The notes: generated from the sequence alone by a model not told the origin. A stretch of DNA of 64,000 nucleotides from Plantago major (GCA_026545765.1 JAIFAC010000131.1:1-64000), one strand, 5' to 3'. Numbered from the stretch's first letter, positions 21,375-34,560 are shown. Program-made: numbers and translations.

Positions 21375-23075
21375 TGTTGGGAAATTTGTTGGGAAATTTC
21401 TTGGGAAATTTGTTAGGAAATTTGTTAGATATTTTGTTAGAAATATCTGTTTAGATTTTGATCAGCAACATGATGACTTATCTTAGTCTCAGAAAGGTGA
21501 TTAGTACTCTTGGTTCACTTGAACATTGTAAAAGAGGAAACCCACTAAGTATGATAGTCTAGCTAATCTTGTATAGGATGTTAGGTCACAAAATGTAATT
21601 TTATTTTATGAAGAAGACCGAGAAGAAGACATCCAAGCGAGAACAAGCTCAGCGACATTGAAGACTTGAAAGCGCACAAGATTCTTGGCCCATTTTTGAT
21701 ACCTTAGCGGATATCTTGAAGACACGAATAGTTTTAAACAAAGCGTGTCACAAGAGATATCGAGAAATAAGAGCCTATCTGAAAACAAGGAAAGTGTCCT
21801 GAGATATCTATTCTCGAGATACCTTGAGCATTAACCACATTTACGAAAAAGAAATATATATATTGCAAACAAAGTTGTTTCGATAAAAGTGGTATCGAAG
21901 ATTGAAGATAAGGGCGTGCAAAGAATCGAGATAACACTAGTCTACGATACAAAGCATAGTTCCGTTGGCACTCTGAGGACAAAAGTATAGTACAATGCAT
22001 TTAATGCAGACGGAGATATGCGAATAAAAACACGGCGACTTAGAAGAAGAAGAAAAAACTGCTACGATACTAAACACGAGATATCAATAGTTTGAATTTG
22101 AGCTATGGATACTATTCAAGCGTACTCAAATTCATCTATAAATATCAACACTTAGGCGCTTGAAGAGACACACAATGACCTTGAAGCGCATAAAAAGCTG
22201 AACATCTTACTCTCTGAAAGCAACACTTATCCTTAAAGCTTTACATTGCGAAAGCCTTTGAACTTGAGTAACCTTTGAAGTTCTAAGTGTCACGATCTAA
22301 ACAAGCACGACTATCGTGAAAGAGTTGAAGCGAAAGATCAAGTATAAAGATTCATTCTCTTGAACATTTATCTAAGACTTAGGTCGATAAAAGAACAAGA
22401 TACCATACATTGAAAAGTGTATTAAGTATACTTGATTCACGAGCTATCTGAATAAGCAATAAGTTATTAAAGAAGCTCATCGACAACTCGAACCAAAACC
22501 AACACCATAATGGCGTGGATGCAGGGAAGTACTTAGTTTGAAAAATCGGGAACAACTCAAGGTTCTGGGTATAGGAAGTACTTGATTTGGTAAACTAAGG
22601 AATAACTCCAAGGTTATTGAGTATAGGAAGTACTTAGCTTGCGAAGCTAGGGAATAACTCAAAAAGGTTTCTGAGTACAGGAAGTACTTGGCTGTGAAAG
22701 CCGGGGAACAACTCAGGGGGAACATTTGGTTGGGAACCATTTGTTTAAAGGAATCCTAGAATAGGATTTTTGTAAGGAGAACTCAGTTATCTATTCTAGT
22801 GGATTCTAGGTCTCTGGAAGACCGAAGTGGATTAGTTGGAGGATTATGCCACCTCCAGATACCACTATACTTGTTGTGTTATTTACCTTTCTGTATTTAC
22901 ATTTCAGCAACACACACACACACACATTAAGCATTTACGCACTTATCTTTATTAAGTCTTCCGCTCGATTCTAAGTATCGGATATCTATTGAATATCGAG
23001 AAATAGTTTTATCGACAAAAGTTTTAAAGACTATTCACCCCGCTAGTCTTTTACTTTGCGTTATCTGGACCAACA
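21375..23075 (+). repeat. E2 5' LTR
   Basis: 1,701 bp, TGTTGGGAAATT...TGGACCAACA. The first bases are six 12-bp units (TGTTGGGAAATT and variants); the 3' LTR has five. Collinear with 35643-37331 elsewhere, with scattered differences. Contains a (CA)n run at about 22912-22926. Confidence 0.9.
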
Positions 23076-23076
23076 A

Positions 23077-23090
23077 GTGGTATCGAGCGG
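23077..23090 (+). other. E2 primer-binding site (tRNA-iMet type)
   Basis: 'tggtatcgagcgg' starts two bases inside the LTR end. It matches the initiator-Met site TGGTATCAGAGC apart from CAG appearing as CG, the same change seen at many CAG/CTG sites in this window. Confidence 0.75.
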
Positions 23091-23187
23091 GAGGTTCACA
23101 AGCATACCTTGAACCTAGATCCCCAGATAGGTGAAGGAACTTTGTCCATTTTAGAGGACTATTTAATTTGTGTGTTAAGTGTGCGGT

Positions 23188-24200
23188 ATGTCTCGAGTGA
23201 TGCACCCATTCTCAAACCGAGAATTACGAGAAATGGAAAAATAACATGATGCTCCACCTTGAAGCCGTAAGTGACGAAATGATCGAAGTGATAAAGAATG
23301 GCCCGATAGTTATTCAACAACTCGAACAAGTCATGGAGGTTTCTAATGGTAGAGCAGAGATCAAGCGAAGGATCTTCACAAACCGATCGTCGACAAGTGG
23401 GAGATCTACGGTCGAGTCATTTACGAACCAAAGCCCGAGAACTCTGGACATCGGAAGATGCCGAGAGAAATCGTGCGGATGGTCAAGTTCGTAATATCAT
23501 CATCATATCGACACTGAGCACATACGATTAAAGCGTGGGGTGCTAAAAGCAGCAGTGCACAAGCGGTGATTGAAGAAATCTGTCGGGCGAGAAAACCAAA
23601 GAAAACAAGTTGAAGTTCTCAAGTTGAAATTTCAAAATTTCAAACAAGGACCTTGAAACTCTGGAAGAACTTGATTTGGTTACCACTCTCATGAGTGACA
23701 TGGCGACTCTTGGGAAAACAACGATACTCCGGTCGAGAAAGATTAAGACTATTGTCGAAGTCTTAACCACTGAGGAGCATACCAAATTCTTTTATTTTAA
23801 CCGAGGAATGTCAAATATCACTCGGTGGAACTTTTCTCTCATCTTACTCTTGTTGATTGAGACAACTCAAAGAGAACAAACAAGCGAAAAGTTGCAAAAG
23901 CGTTGCTCTAGTCACTCGAGGAACTTGAAAGAAGAAAAGCAAGGAAGAAAGCGAGGATGCTCTTCTGCCAAAGCAAATGAGCAAATATATCGATCGAGAA
24001 ATTGAAAGAAGGAAAGCGAAGAAAGTGAAAAAAGCATCTAGGCTCGAACTATCACCATACAAAAATATGCAAGCTCATTGAACAAGCCATTTCGAGAAAG
24101 CATCATGTCTTGAGGAAGCGAAGTGGAAGCGATATCTGTTTCTATTAGCCGAAACACAGCCACTTCAAGAAGGATTGTCCGCCCTCGACAAACTAAGGAC
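23188..24200 (+). pseudogene. E2 gag pseudogene
   Basis: Begins near ATG 23188. The conserved gag start (NYEKWKNNMMLHLEAVSDEM at about 23215-23275) is followed by ELWTSEDAERNR (about 23440) and LEELDLVTTLMSDMATLGKT (about 23660). A CCHC knuckle lies at 24137-24178 (C-F-Y-stop-P-K-H-S-H-F-K-K-D-C): the second cysteine codon is now TAG. Frames change at least four times. Gag would package genomic RNA in the cytoplasmic particle. Confidence 0.75.
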
Positions 24201-24639
24201 GGTGACAAGAAAGATAGGAGAATCTTGAGAAGAAGCGGAAAGCTTTGTTAGCGAAGAAAGAAAGAAAATCCAAATTCAATTTGGATGCTCTGAGCGTTGA
24301 AGCAGTTACGAAGATGACAATTCGGATGACTCAACCTTACCATCACGAGAATTATGTGGAGTTACTCATGATATAATCGATTTGACCTCAAGAAGAATGA
24401 AATGTGTGGAGTTCTTTGAAATTGGGTCCGAACATCTCAACATAGAAATCATCTTATGGTGATGAGGTAACACATACTTCTTGTTATACTTATGAAAGTG
24501 ATGAAGAGGAAATAAAAATCTAGAAAATCTAGGAAAGAACTTGACATCTATGAAAGAGAATTTCTAATGATCCGAGCTAGATGAAAACCTTGAAGAAGAA
24601 AAGAATTCTCTTGCAAAGGAAAATTCTCAATTAGTTAAA

Positions 24640-25391
24640 GTATCGAGAGAAAGGATGCTGAAAATGCATCTCTCAAAGCTCGAGATATACGAGGCGAAAA
24701 GTCACATAAAGAAGCAATGGCTGAATTACAAAAGAAATATGAAGATCTTCTTTCTGAGAACAAGGAACTCAAGAAGAAAGAATTATCTTTTCAATCTTAT
24801 GCCAAAGCTAGTGACACTCTTACTGAAGTACAATCTTACTTAAGAGATCCTTCAGAAAAGAAAGGACTTGGGCTGAATATACAGACAGATTATTATATCA
24901 CTCTGAATAAGAGTAAGGAGAGAAGAACATTTGTAAGTACTCAGCAAGACGGTTCCCATGCAATCTATAGTATCGGTGAGAAGACAAAGATTGTTGACAA
25001 AGGAAAGGCAGTTGCGACTAAACCTTTATGGGAAAAACAAGTCAAAAACAAATCGGTTGGGCACGTCTCTGAAAAGAAACACAACACTAAAAAGTGTAAA
25101 CACCCACAGTGCTATGTCTCTCAAAAAGGTAGAATTGCAGGAGCTGGCAAATTCTCCCATGTCACTTTTTCTGGAAAGAAATTGGACCAACCAGAGACTA
25201 GTAAAGCTGTTGAGAAAAGATCTCAGATAGCTTCAAGTACTCGAAACGGTATTGGCTACAAAGGCATCGGAAAACAACTTGCTCATGAGTACAAGCAGGA
25301 GCAAGAACGATGGCTGAAAGCTAGAATTGCTCAAAGCAATTATCAGAAGTGGAAGTTAAATCAAGCCACTGAAAATCTGAATGCAGGCTAG
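24640..25391 (+). pseudogene. E2 gag-pol spacer with coiled coil
   Basis: Open for 224 codons from 24717 (starts MAELQKKYEDLLSENKELKK). The first 60 residues are a strong heptad-type coiled coil rich in K/E/L; the rest is basic and lysine/glutamine-rich. It lies between the zinc knuckle and the protease, in line with pol. In a functional element this would be part of the gag-pol polyprotein. It ends at a stop at 25389, and the protease continues in another frame. Confidence 0.6.
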
Positions 25392-25639
25392 AAGAAATCG
25401 GCAAGGAAAGCTAAGTTCTTTGAAAAGCAAACTCGAAACTGACAGTGTCTGAAAGCATCATATGGAGCACCTAGGAACACACGAGGAAGAAAATAATTCT
25501 TACTAATGATAACATTCATTCAAATAGAATTCCTCCTTATGTTCTGTCAGGACAAAAGAATATTTCAAGAAATTCATTCAAAATGGATTCCTCTTTGGAA
25601 GATCTTTTAATTCTGATGGTTCCATCAAAGATATGAGAA

Positions 25640-28600
25640 CCTAATCTCCTGTTTCCTGTTGTGTGCAGAATGCTTCCTGGACTAAAGCACAATGGCTATT
25701 TGATAGTGGATGCGGAAAGCACATGACAGGAGACAAAACAAATATGGTCGATTACAAAGCTTTCAACACAGGACCAGATATCAGTTCTTTGGAGAATTAA
25801 ATCCCTCTACGGGATTTGTAGCGTCAAATTGGGGACTTTAACAATCAGCGGCGTATTACATGTTAAGGATTTGAAATATAATCTATTTAGCATGAGCGGT
25901 TTGCGAAAGGGTTTTACTATAAAATTCAAAGCTAAATACTGCAAACTAATTGACTATGAGTCAAAGCAGACAGTCTTAGTTGGTCGGCGGAAAGGCAGTC
26001 TTTATGTTGCCGATTGGGCATCTGTCACAACTTTAGAATGTCTCATGGTGAGTCAATCTGGTCACCTGAAGAGCCTTTGGTTATGGCACAAAGAATGAGT
26101 CACTTGAACTTCAAAACTACGAGCAGACTTGCCGAAAGAGTTAATGGTTGGCCTTCCAGAACATCTTTCGGAAAGGATGGTATACTGCACTTTGTCGGAT
26201 GGGAAACAATCTAAGATCTCTTTCAAGTCGAAAATCGGACACTCTAGTGTTAGACCACTGCAACTATTACACATGGATCTTTTGAATCATCTGTAACTAG
26301 TTATGCGAGGAAAGAAGTATGATCTGGTTGTTGTAGATGACTTCTCAAGATTCACTTGGGTTGTCTTTACGAAACACAAATCGATGCCGAGGTGGAGATA
26401 ACAAACTTCTTTGAAAAAGCTTGAAGTCATGAAAAATGACAAGGTATCTGCAATCGAGAGCAGACCATGATCTTGAGTTTGTCAACTAGTACATAAAGGA
26501 GTTTGTACTGCAAGGTATACAACACCAACTTTCCTCTGTAAGAACACCTCAACAAAATGGTGTTGCGAGAAAGGAAAACAGAACCCTTAAAGAAGGCTGC
26601 AAGGACAATGCTAGGCGACCTTTGAAATAAGTGAAATTTATTGGGTTGAAGGCGTAAACACGACTTGCTAACTCGAAACAGATGTTTGATAAATAAACAC
26701 CATGACAAGACCCCTATGAAATCTTGGTTGGTAGACCCCTAATATCAAACATCGAGAGTATTTGGTTGTAAATGTTTTGTTCTAAACAATGGGAAAGATT
26801 ATCTCGAACATTTCAACCAAAGGCGGATGAAGGTGTTTTCTTGGTTATTCCACAAATAGCAAAGCCTCTGAGTTTACAACAAAGAACAAAGAAAATTGAA
26901 GAATCAATTCATGTTGTATTCTATGAATGAAATAAGAAAACACCTCCTAATGATGAACTATCGAAAGGTTCAAGAACTATTCTTGAGGATTCTAAAGAAG
27001 AATCCTCGAAGGAGAAACATCATTATGGAAAGTGAGGATGACTCGGACGTGAAAAGCTTGAAATGCCTAGTAACAAGATGACTCACGGACATGATGAGGA
27101 ATTTCCTATGAGTTTTCGAGAAATGGAGCAGTTCTTGAGAACCTTCATCGGAAGAGGTATCGAAAATGAGACTCTTTGAAATGCAAGTTCCGGATATCTC
27201 TAACCTTTGAAAAAGTGTCAGATATCCATGACATTTCACATATGTCAGATGTCTCAGATACTGAAAAAGTATCAAATCATAATCTTAGTGATTCACATTC
27301 AAATCACTTGGATATTGATCCTACTAGCACTAAACCTATGATGAGATGGATCAAAGATCATCACTGAGCGGATGTAATTGGACCAATTAATCAAGGTGTT
27401 AGGACTAGGAGAGCAATAGTGAAAATGCTAATTCTCTCTTTGGATGTTTCATCTCGAATATTGAACCTAAAAATATAGAAGAAGCATTAGGAGACCAAGA
27501 CTGGATCTCTGCAATGCAAGAAGAGTTGGATCAATTTGAGAGAAACAAAGTCTGGAAATTAGTTCCATTTATAGAAGGAATATCTGTGATTGGAACTAAA
27601 TGGGTTTTCAGAAACAAGATGAATGAATCTGGTGAAATAACTTGAAACAAAGCAAGATTGGTTGCCAGGATTTACCCGGAATGAAGGCTTAGATTTTGTG
27701 AGTCATATGCGGTTGCCATATTGGATGCAATAAGACTCTTTCTAGCCTTTGCAGCTCATAAAGATTTCAAAGTTTATCAGATGGATGTCAAAAGTGCATT
27801 CTTGAACGGTGAACTTGCAGAAGAAGTTTATGTTGAGCAACCACCTGGTTTTGAAGTTTCCTCAGAAAGTAGAATGGTCTATAAACTACTGAAGCTCTGT
27901 ATGGTGAAGCAGGCTCAAGAGCATGGTATGACACTTTGGCCAAGTACCTTATGGAAAGTGGTTTCAAGAAAGGTGAAGTTGATAAAACTTTATTTACCTT
28001 AAATCATGACGGAAACTACTCTTAGTTCAAGTATATGTTGATGACATCATATTTGGATCTAAGACGAAACAACTTTGTAATGACTTTGCAAATCTCATGA
28101 AAAGCAAGTTTGAGATGAGCATGATGGGAGAAATGAATTATTTTCTAGGATTGCAAGTCAAACTCGATGATGGAATATTCATTAGTCGAACAAAGTATGC
28201 AAAGATATGCTCACAAAATTTAATCTCAAGCCTTACGAAAAGAATGCTAAGATACCTATGAGCATTGGAACCGAAATGACCTATCTTGAATCGATAAGGG
28301 TGTTGAAGAACATAAGTATAGGAAATTGATAGGTTCACTACTTTACCTCACTTTAAGTAGACACGATATTCAATCGCCGTTGGAGTGTGCTAGATTTGAG
28401 ACAAATCAATGCAAACACTACAACATTGCTATGAAAATATTAAGGTATGTAAAGAATGCGATAGATGTAGGATTGTGGTATCCTAAAGAAAGTGGATTGA
28501 GTTTAATTTGGGTACTCGAATGGCGATTATCTTTGGATCAACGCTTGATAGGAAAAGTACCTCGGGAACTTGTGGGTTTACGGGTACTAGACTTATCTCA

Positions 28601-28975
28601 TGGTTTAGCAAGAAGCAAAACTCAATTGCAACTTCTACCACGGAGGTGAATATAGTCTTTGCTTGGTTGTTGTGCAACACAAATTACGTGGATACAACAA
28701 CAACTTAAAGACTATGGACTCGATGAGAAGAAAACTTCCATTTTACGTGACAACACAAGTGCTATTGCGATTACACAAAATCCTAAATTTCATGCGAACA
28801 AAGCACATTGATGTTAGACATCATTTCATCGGAGACCATGTTGAAAAGGGCAATATAGAGATACTCAAGATTGGCCTTGAAGACCGACTTGCGATATCTT
28901 CACTAAGCCACTACAAGAAAGTAGATTCTTAGCCTTAAGACATAGTCTTGGACTAATGGAACTACCAATGAGCTG
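25640..28975 (+). pseudogene. E2 pol pseudogene (protease-integrase-RT-RNase H)
   Basis: Protease: DSGCGKHMTGDKT at 25702. GAG-pre-integrase: LWHKRMSHLN at about 26080. Integrase core: VVDDFSRFTWVVFTKHKSD at about 26335, later SDHDLEFVN and TPQQNGVARKENRTL pieces in shifted frames. Reverse transcriptase: WISAMQEELDQFERNKVWKL (27500), GTKWVFRNKMNESGEIT (27590), [20 protein letters not shown] (27780) and the catalytic YVDD at 28034-28045. RNase H: DRKSTSGTCGFTGTRLISWF (28535), DNTSAIAITQNP (28750, frame-shifted). The end is near 28975. At least eight frame changes; catalytic residues of RT are retained as read. Confidence 0.85.
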
Positions 28976-29758
28976 AAGAGTTCAGTATCTGGAGCAGGCA
29001 TCCGGAGAAGAGGTATCTGGAGCAGGTATCCGGAGAAGAGAAAGAAATGCAGCAGGTATCCGGAAGTCGAAAAGGCTTAAGAGCGAAAAGATAGCTTAAG
29101 ATCTACGAGGGCGGAACTCGGATATCTGAATCACTCTATAAGCAGGGAACACAAAAGAGAATAGTATAACTATCTGCGATCGACTACTCTCTTGAAACTC
29201 GCATTATTTCTATCTTGATGAAAAACTTGGAAAAATCCTAAGTATAAGGATTCGGATGCAAGCAGTGTTCTTGGTCATACAAAAGCGTGATTGAAGCTAT
29301 GAGCGAAATTCATTAAATGGGCACAATTACACTTGTTGATTGTGATCATTCTTTGAAAAAGCAATGGTGACCCTTGATGAAATTAAGCGATTGATCATGC
29401 GGTGAAAATTAATTCCACGATAAATAGTGGTATTGAAATTGGACATGGCCCACTAAGCATTTAATGCCGAACTAGCTTTTGCTCACGCCTGCTTGCAAAT
29501 CACAGATACTTACACACAAAATCAATTTGTATGTATTTGTCTGTTGGGATTCAACTGCTATATATATAGGATTTTGGCATAGGAAATCACTTTTGCCTAA
29601 TCCGAAAACTCATCTTGCACAAAAATAGCAAATCCTTCTCTTGATTCTCTGCAAAACCTTCTACAATCTCTGCAAATCAAGATTAAGTTTTTACGCAAAG
29701 AATTCTTGAATCAAATCTCTTTCAAACACCAATTTCAAATCCTACACTATATAAAGAG
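28976..29758 (+). promoter_or_regulatory. E2 intergenic region with TATA-like box before ORF3
   Basis: About 780 bp between pol and ORF3. It opens with short direct repeats around 'agcaggtatccggagaagag' (28995-29060). A TATA box (tatatatata, 29559-29568) lies 200 nt before the ORF3 ATG, and 'tataaagagATGG' abuts the start. E1 and E5 share the arrangement. Blocks such as 'cattaaatg..gcccac' occur in all three copies. It is likely a promoter or a subgenomic start region for ORF3, by inference only. Confidence 0.4.
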
Positions 29759-30830
29759 ATGGCCCTAAAAGTTCAACCACATGAAATCTCAATCCTCCAT
29801 TGATGCTTCTTGAAAAGCAAGCAAGAGTTGGTTATTGTGAACAACCGACTGGTAGGAGATTTTAATCCTGACCATTGGACTTCAAATCACAGAATGATTT
29901 GGGGTGGTGCCATGGTTGAGGAATACCTCACGGCTGGAATAGAGAACCAAGCCGATAGAAATCTAATTCTTGACATGCTTGAAAAGGCACAAATCAAGGG
30001 CTTTCTATCTGCTCGCCCTAGTGGAATTTCATCACTCGATGTGTTGGAATTCTACAACAACTCCAGGATTATTTCCTGTGTTTACGAAAACCTTTGAAAT
30101 AGTGTCATCAAAACCTCGATCGAGGAAAGGAAATCATACGGACTTAACAACTTCGTAAGTTGTTTGAGTTTCAAAATCTTGGAAAGGATTTTGAAATAAA
30201 CACCGGATGATGAACTCCTTGAAGGTGTTAAAGAAGCTGCGATGGCGTGTGTGATCTTGAAAAATCAGATACACCCGAGTTCAAGCTTGACATCCGAACC
30301 GGACATCGATGGTTCAACTTTGGGATGTCTTGGCTTGCATTCTTCACGGATGCTTTGATGGTCTACAAGGAGGTCTTGACGGATAAGCGAAGCGATGGAT
30401 CATGATGTTCTTCTTTGAATCGACAAGACAAAAATTTGGAAAACCCTTTTAATTGGGAAAATGCGCCTTCATGAAGTTTGTGAAGAAAATTCAAGGCTTG
30501 AGCCTAAGATTGCCAAAGGACTAGTGAGCGAAGGCCCGCGATGGGATATGGTGCGAAGATATGCTACTTCTTTGGAGAAGCTTGGCATTGAAATGAGAGG
30601 CAATTTGAAATAGCACGATAACCTACTCTACAAATATGTGTATACAAACTTGATGAAAAAGGTTCTTTGGGTCTCGGAAAAGGTTCTAAAGCGAAAGTCG
30701 AAAAGGTATCTGAAGAAAAGGTTGCGACGAAGCCCGAACTTCAAGAAAGAAGTCTGGGCAAATCGAAGACACACCCAAAGAGGTTGTCGATTCTCGGATA
30801 TCTGCGAGCATTGCCGATGGCGATAAAGCG
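29759..30830 (+). pseudogene. E2 ORF3, N-terminal module
   Basis: ATG at 29759-29761, same context as E1 and E5. The open stretch 29810-30097 carries LVGDFNPDHWTSNHRMIWGG and ARPSGISSLDVLEFYNNSRI, the module's signature. After frame changes, WDVLACILHGCFDGLQGG-type and YATSLEKLGIEMRGN segments (about 30330-30610) and a basic stretch ending near 30830 follow. The same succession is seen in E1 (minus, 11137-10229), E3 (45846-46260) and E5 (minus, 62572-61900). The order of motifs is conserved, so it is one protein domain; its role is unknown. Confidence 0.6.
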
Positions 30831-32560
30831 GATGAAATCATCAATCTTTGCAAAAGAGTTATCAACTCTTGAACAAGTAGACTCGTGAGGAAAGTGCTTT
30901 CGGAAATGTTGCGACTAATGCGAAAGCCTTGGCGATGAACTCATAAATCTTGCCAAAGTGGTGAAAAACACCAAGCCTATCTGCGAAGCTGCGGGAGTAA
31001 TGGACAATCGGTTCCCAATCTTGATGAGAGCTCGGCGATGAAGATGATGAACTAGTCATCTCTCGAGTCCTAGAAAGAACAAAGAGGGCTAAGATTCTTT
31101 ATGTGATGGCGGTGATAAGATATCGAAGAAGAACCTACACCACAGTTCTTGAACCTATAGCAAAGGTTGTTGGTGCAAACACATCATCGAGGAGCGTTTC
31201 TTACGCCTGACTTCAAAAAGCCCTGATGAGTGGTATTTTAGTGCTGGCAGATTCTGATGGAAATGCCACATCTAAAAATCTGGAAGAACATTCTACTGAT
31301 CAATCCTCTGCTTCCAGACAACCACAACAACCACAATCACAACAACCACAACAGCCATAAGTGGTTGATGAAATGGTAAATGAACTCCATTTCGAATTAC
31401 CAGCAATACAGTATGCTGAAGAAAATCCTGCAAAAGAGCAGGTTCCCCAACTCAATGAGAGGGATCAAACTGAGACATCTACTCAGAATGATCAACCAGG
31501 GGAGGCAACTGAGTTGCATACTTAGGAAAGGTGTGAAGTACCAGAAACTTCAAGCAAAGAAACTGCACTGGGACAAGAAGACCTAAGTATAGAAAGGTCA
31601 CAAGTTCCAGAGACCAATCGACTGAAAGCTTTCGAGGTGGTGACGGTTTAACTCTTATCTTGTGAAAATTTTATGCTTATACATCTTGTTACTCATAAAA
31701 TTTCTTTATTCTGGCTGAGTTAGAAACACAAAAACAAGAGGAAGTGAAAAGCTTACCTCGAAGCGAGAAGGAGGTTCCCTCGACCTCGCCTCTTAAGATA
31801 TCTAAGCACATGCGGTAATAATTGATTCTTAAGATAACACTTCTTCGATTATAAGTTTATGTGTAATCATTAAAATAAATGTTTCTATGAGCTCCAAGAG
31901 AAAGAGGAAGATAAAGGCGAAATGCGGAAGAAACCGAACCCGACAAGGTTTACGAAGAGCGAATCATTGAGCCTTCGGTATGAAGGTATATGAAAATCAA
32001 TGATAAATATTCTTCACCTTGGGTTAACTAAAATCTTCTCTAAATTATTCAATGCTTTCTACTCACGGGCTCACTCGAAGTAGAGAAGTGCGAGTTGCGA
32101 CATCCCACCTATGGAAATTGATGAGGCATCAAGGCCTTCATCACAAGAAAAGATTCGAGGCGCACAAGTCTCTGAGACAATATCTGAGCCTCCCATGGAG
32201 GTAATTGACCTCTCGGATATCGACTTGCCATAAAGTTTTCTTGATAAAATTTCCTAAGTATTGTGATAATGTTAATTCTCGGTTCAAGAAAGAAAGGTTG
32301 ATGAGGACGGACTTCCAAGTCTCGCCTCACAACAAGATATCTGAGACACCAATTGTCTCGATGAACAAGTCTCTGAGCACAAGTACTTACTCGGGTAACT
32401 CGGAAACTAAACTACACTTCTACTCGGATATCTATAAAAGTTTTGAAGTTCACTCAAAACTCTTTCTTTCGAGCTCAAACAAGTGCGGCGGGCTCCCAAT
32501 GTTGAGACAAGGGACTACTTCCCTTCTTCAAAGCTCACACCACCTTAAGCACATTAAATT
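30831..32560 (+). pseudogene. E2 ORF3, multi-exon repeat region
   Basis: Glu/Lys/Ser/Pro-rich coding blocks alternate with T-rich, intron-like stretches at positions equivalent to the clear introns of E3 and E5. Examples: coding from about 31714 (GCTGAGTTAGAAAC) after 'tttattctg'; coding 31900-32020 after 'aaataaatgtttctatgag'; coding after 'ctactcacgg' near 32070; coding from about 32280 after 'gttaattctcg'; coding from 32471 after 'ctctttctttcgag'. Acceptors that read CAG in E3 appear here as CG or CTG. A glutamine/proline-rich run (caacaaccacaa repeats) lies at 31320-31360. Damaged relative to E3. Confidence 0.5.
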
Positions 32561-34560
32561 CTTCAAGAAATGGCAAAGGTTAAGGTGCTCGATCTCTCTG
32601 AAATATTGAGAATCACAGATCAACCAAGCAGACGAGCACGAGCTCTTGACTTGGAGACATACATCCATGCAATGTTCCCTGTCGAGCGATTACCGATTGC
32701 GACTCTTGCATAAGGATTTCTCCGGAGAAGTGGCGCCTGATTTGATCTGAAGCCTTTGAGCAGGCGGATGGTCGAACAAGATTACAAATGGCATTTAAGC
32801 GGTCCACCCCAAACTACGCAATTTATACCTTACGAACAAGAAGAGGTTAATGGGCAGAAGATCACTATTCCTGAAGTGATCAATCTTGTATATGAAGATG
32901 ATGAGGAGGAAGAGATAAACGAAAATGACTTCGATGAACCTCCCACTGACCATCACCAAAAGGATGACACAGACAAAAAGGACGATGATGATGCCCCTAC
33001 ACCAGGGACCGGAGGAATTTCACTAAGAAATGATGCCTCAGCTGCTGAAAAGCACACTGAGAAGACCTCACAGAAATCTCCGTCTCCATCTCCTCAGAAA
33101 TCTACTCATCCATCTTCTAACCAACACCCGATTCTTCTTTGAACAAGTAGTTGAGCTTTCTGAAGAAACCAATCAGAAAATATTAAACACTCAAACCAGA
33201 TCTGCTCAACTCAGACAACTGTTGGAAGAAGAACAACAGCTCCATCTTCAACTGGAAGATCAAATAGCTAAATCCAGAGACAAGCTTGATCAACTACAAG
33301 ATCAATACTTACAAGAAATGATTGCTTACTCTGAGGTTAAAGAGCTACGGGATGTTGTGCATGATATCACCAAAGAACTCGATACTGAAGAAGTATCTGA
33401 AGTCAAGCATGATGCTAAGGCTGCATCATCTTCAAAAGAAGTACCATCCTCCTCCCAGAAAGGAAAGAAACCAATCTCTGAGATGGTTCTTTGGACTCGA
33501 TACAATCGATGAAAATGTCGAGAGGATGAAGATCAACTTTGGTGATTACTCAGATGATGAAGAAGACAAGACTTTGGCAGAGCACCGCAATGAACATCTA
33601 GCGGTTTCTCACTTGAAAAGGAAGCTGATTGCTCCTACAATTTTCAGCAAACTGCCAAATGTCCACTCCAATGAATACATGAACAGGTACCAAGTACTGG
33701 CTCATCTGAACAAGGAGATGTCTTCACAGAACAAGGAAGTAATTGCCTCCGTCCCCTCTGAAATGAGAAAGTTCACTGAGCTCATCACTCAGAGAACAAC
33801 TAGCATAGTCATTGCTCAGAAAGATCTGGGAATGATAAGGCGATGATCGTCTTTAGTGAAAAAGCTTTCCAAGAGGCAAGTTACTTCTTTGGAAGCAGAT
33901 GCCATCCTAGGCCCATTGGCAGAGCTCACTGATAAGGACAATGGACTTATCAAGCAAAATCAGGAGCTCAAAGCCGAACTTCAGAAGTTGGTCACTGCCT
34001 ATAATTATTTACAAGGGCACTTTAACTCTCTCTCAGTTCCTTTTATGAGTCATTGACAATGACTAAGGGGGAAAGAGTGTACAAATCTGGACCTCAAAGT
34101 CAGGGGGAATGGGAAGAAGGAGAAGAAATCTGGAGCTGGTGTGGCTCAGAAAGGAAGAAGAAACATGAAAACTTCCCAGCCACCACTCAGAATCAATGAA
34201 CCCTCCTCATGCCAAGCTGCTTTGCAAATAGTAGATGCTTCCCAGAAACCTACTGAAGGAACTAAAATGATAACAAGGGCCATGGCACAGAAATCTCCAA
34301 GGAGTACCAAGGCTCCAAGGAGAAGACAAGTTAAAGGGATTGATGAATCTTCTGAAGAAGAAGAAGAAGGTCAAATCAAGTCCCTGGGCAATGAAGAAGG
34401 CTGTAAAATTCACACAAGTTTTAATCTTGATGATGATGAAGAAACTGATGAAGATGAAGCTCCTCTTCACAAGAAAAGAAAAATTGAAAGCCTAACTGAG
34501 CCCATAGCTGCAAAGCCCCTAGCAGCTAAAACACCCTCTGGAAATACCAAGTCTATCTAG
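32561..34560 (+). pseudogene. E2 ORF3, acidic and coiled-coil region
   Basis: A conserved opening (RRARALDLETYIHAMFP, about 32630) leads to EQEEVNGQKITIPEVINLVY (32840), a D/E-rich stretch with DDEEEEINEND, then a coiled coil (LRQLLEEEQQLHLQLEDQI, about 33210) and an open 174-codon frame 33322-33846 in an overlapping frame. A second helical part (LIKQNQELKAELQKLVTAYN, 33935) and a basic/acidic tail (34141-34560, 139 codons, with KKRKIES) follow. E3 48000-49960 and E5 60092-58342 (minus) carry the same succession. Predicted as a long, possibly oligomeric, partly nuclear-targeted protein. Confidence 0.6.

Noticed and set aside
21375-23075. Palindromic sites and regularly spaced repeats as CRISPR or satellite signals
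   Set aside because: These are LTR-internal repeats; the organism is a plant and no repeat-spacer pattern exists.
34207-34470. Minus-strand frame within E2 ORF3 resembling a membrane protein
   Set aside because: It is the antisense shadow of an acidic/basic coding stretch; Phe/Ile richness comes from GAA/AAG codons read backwards.
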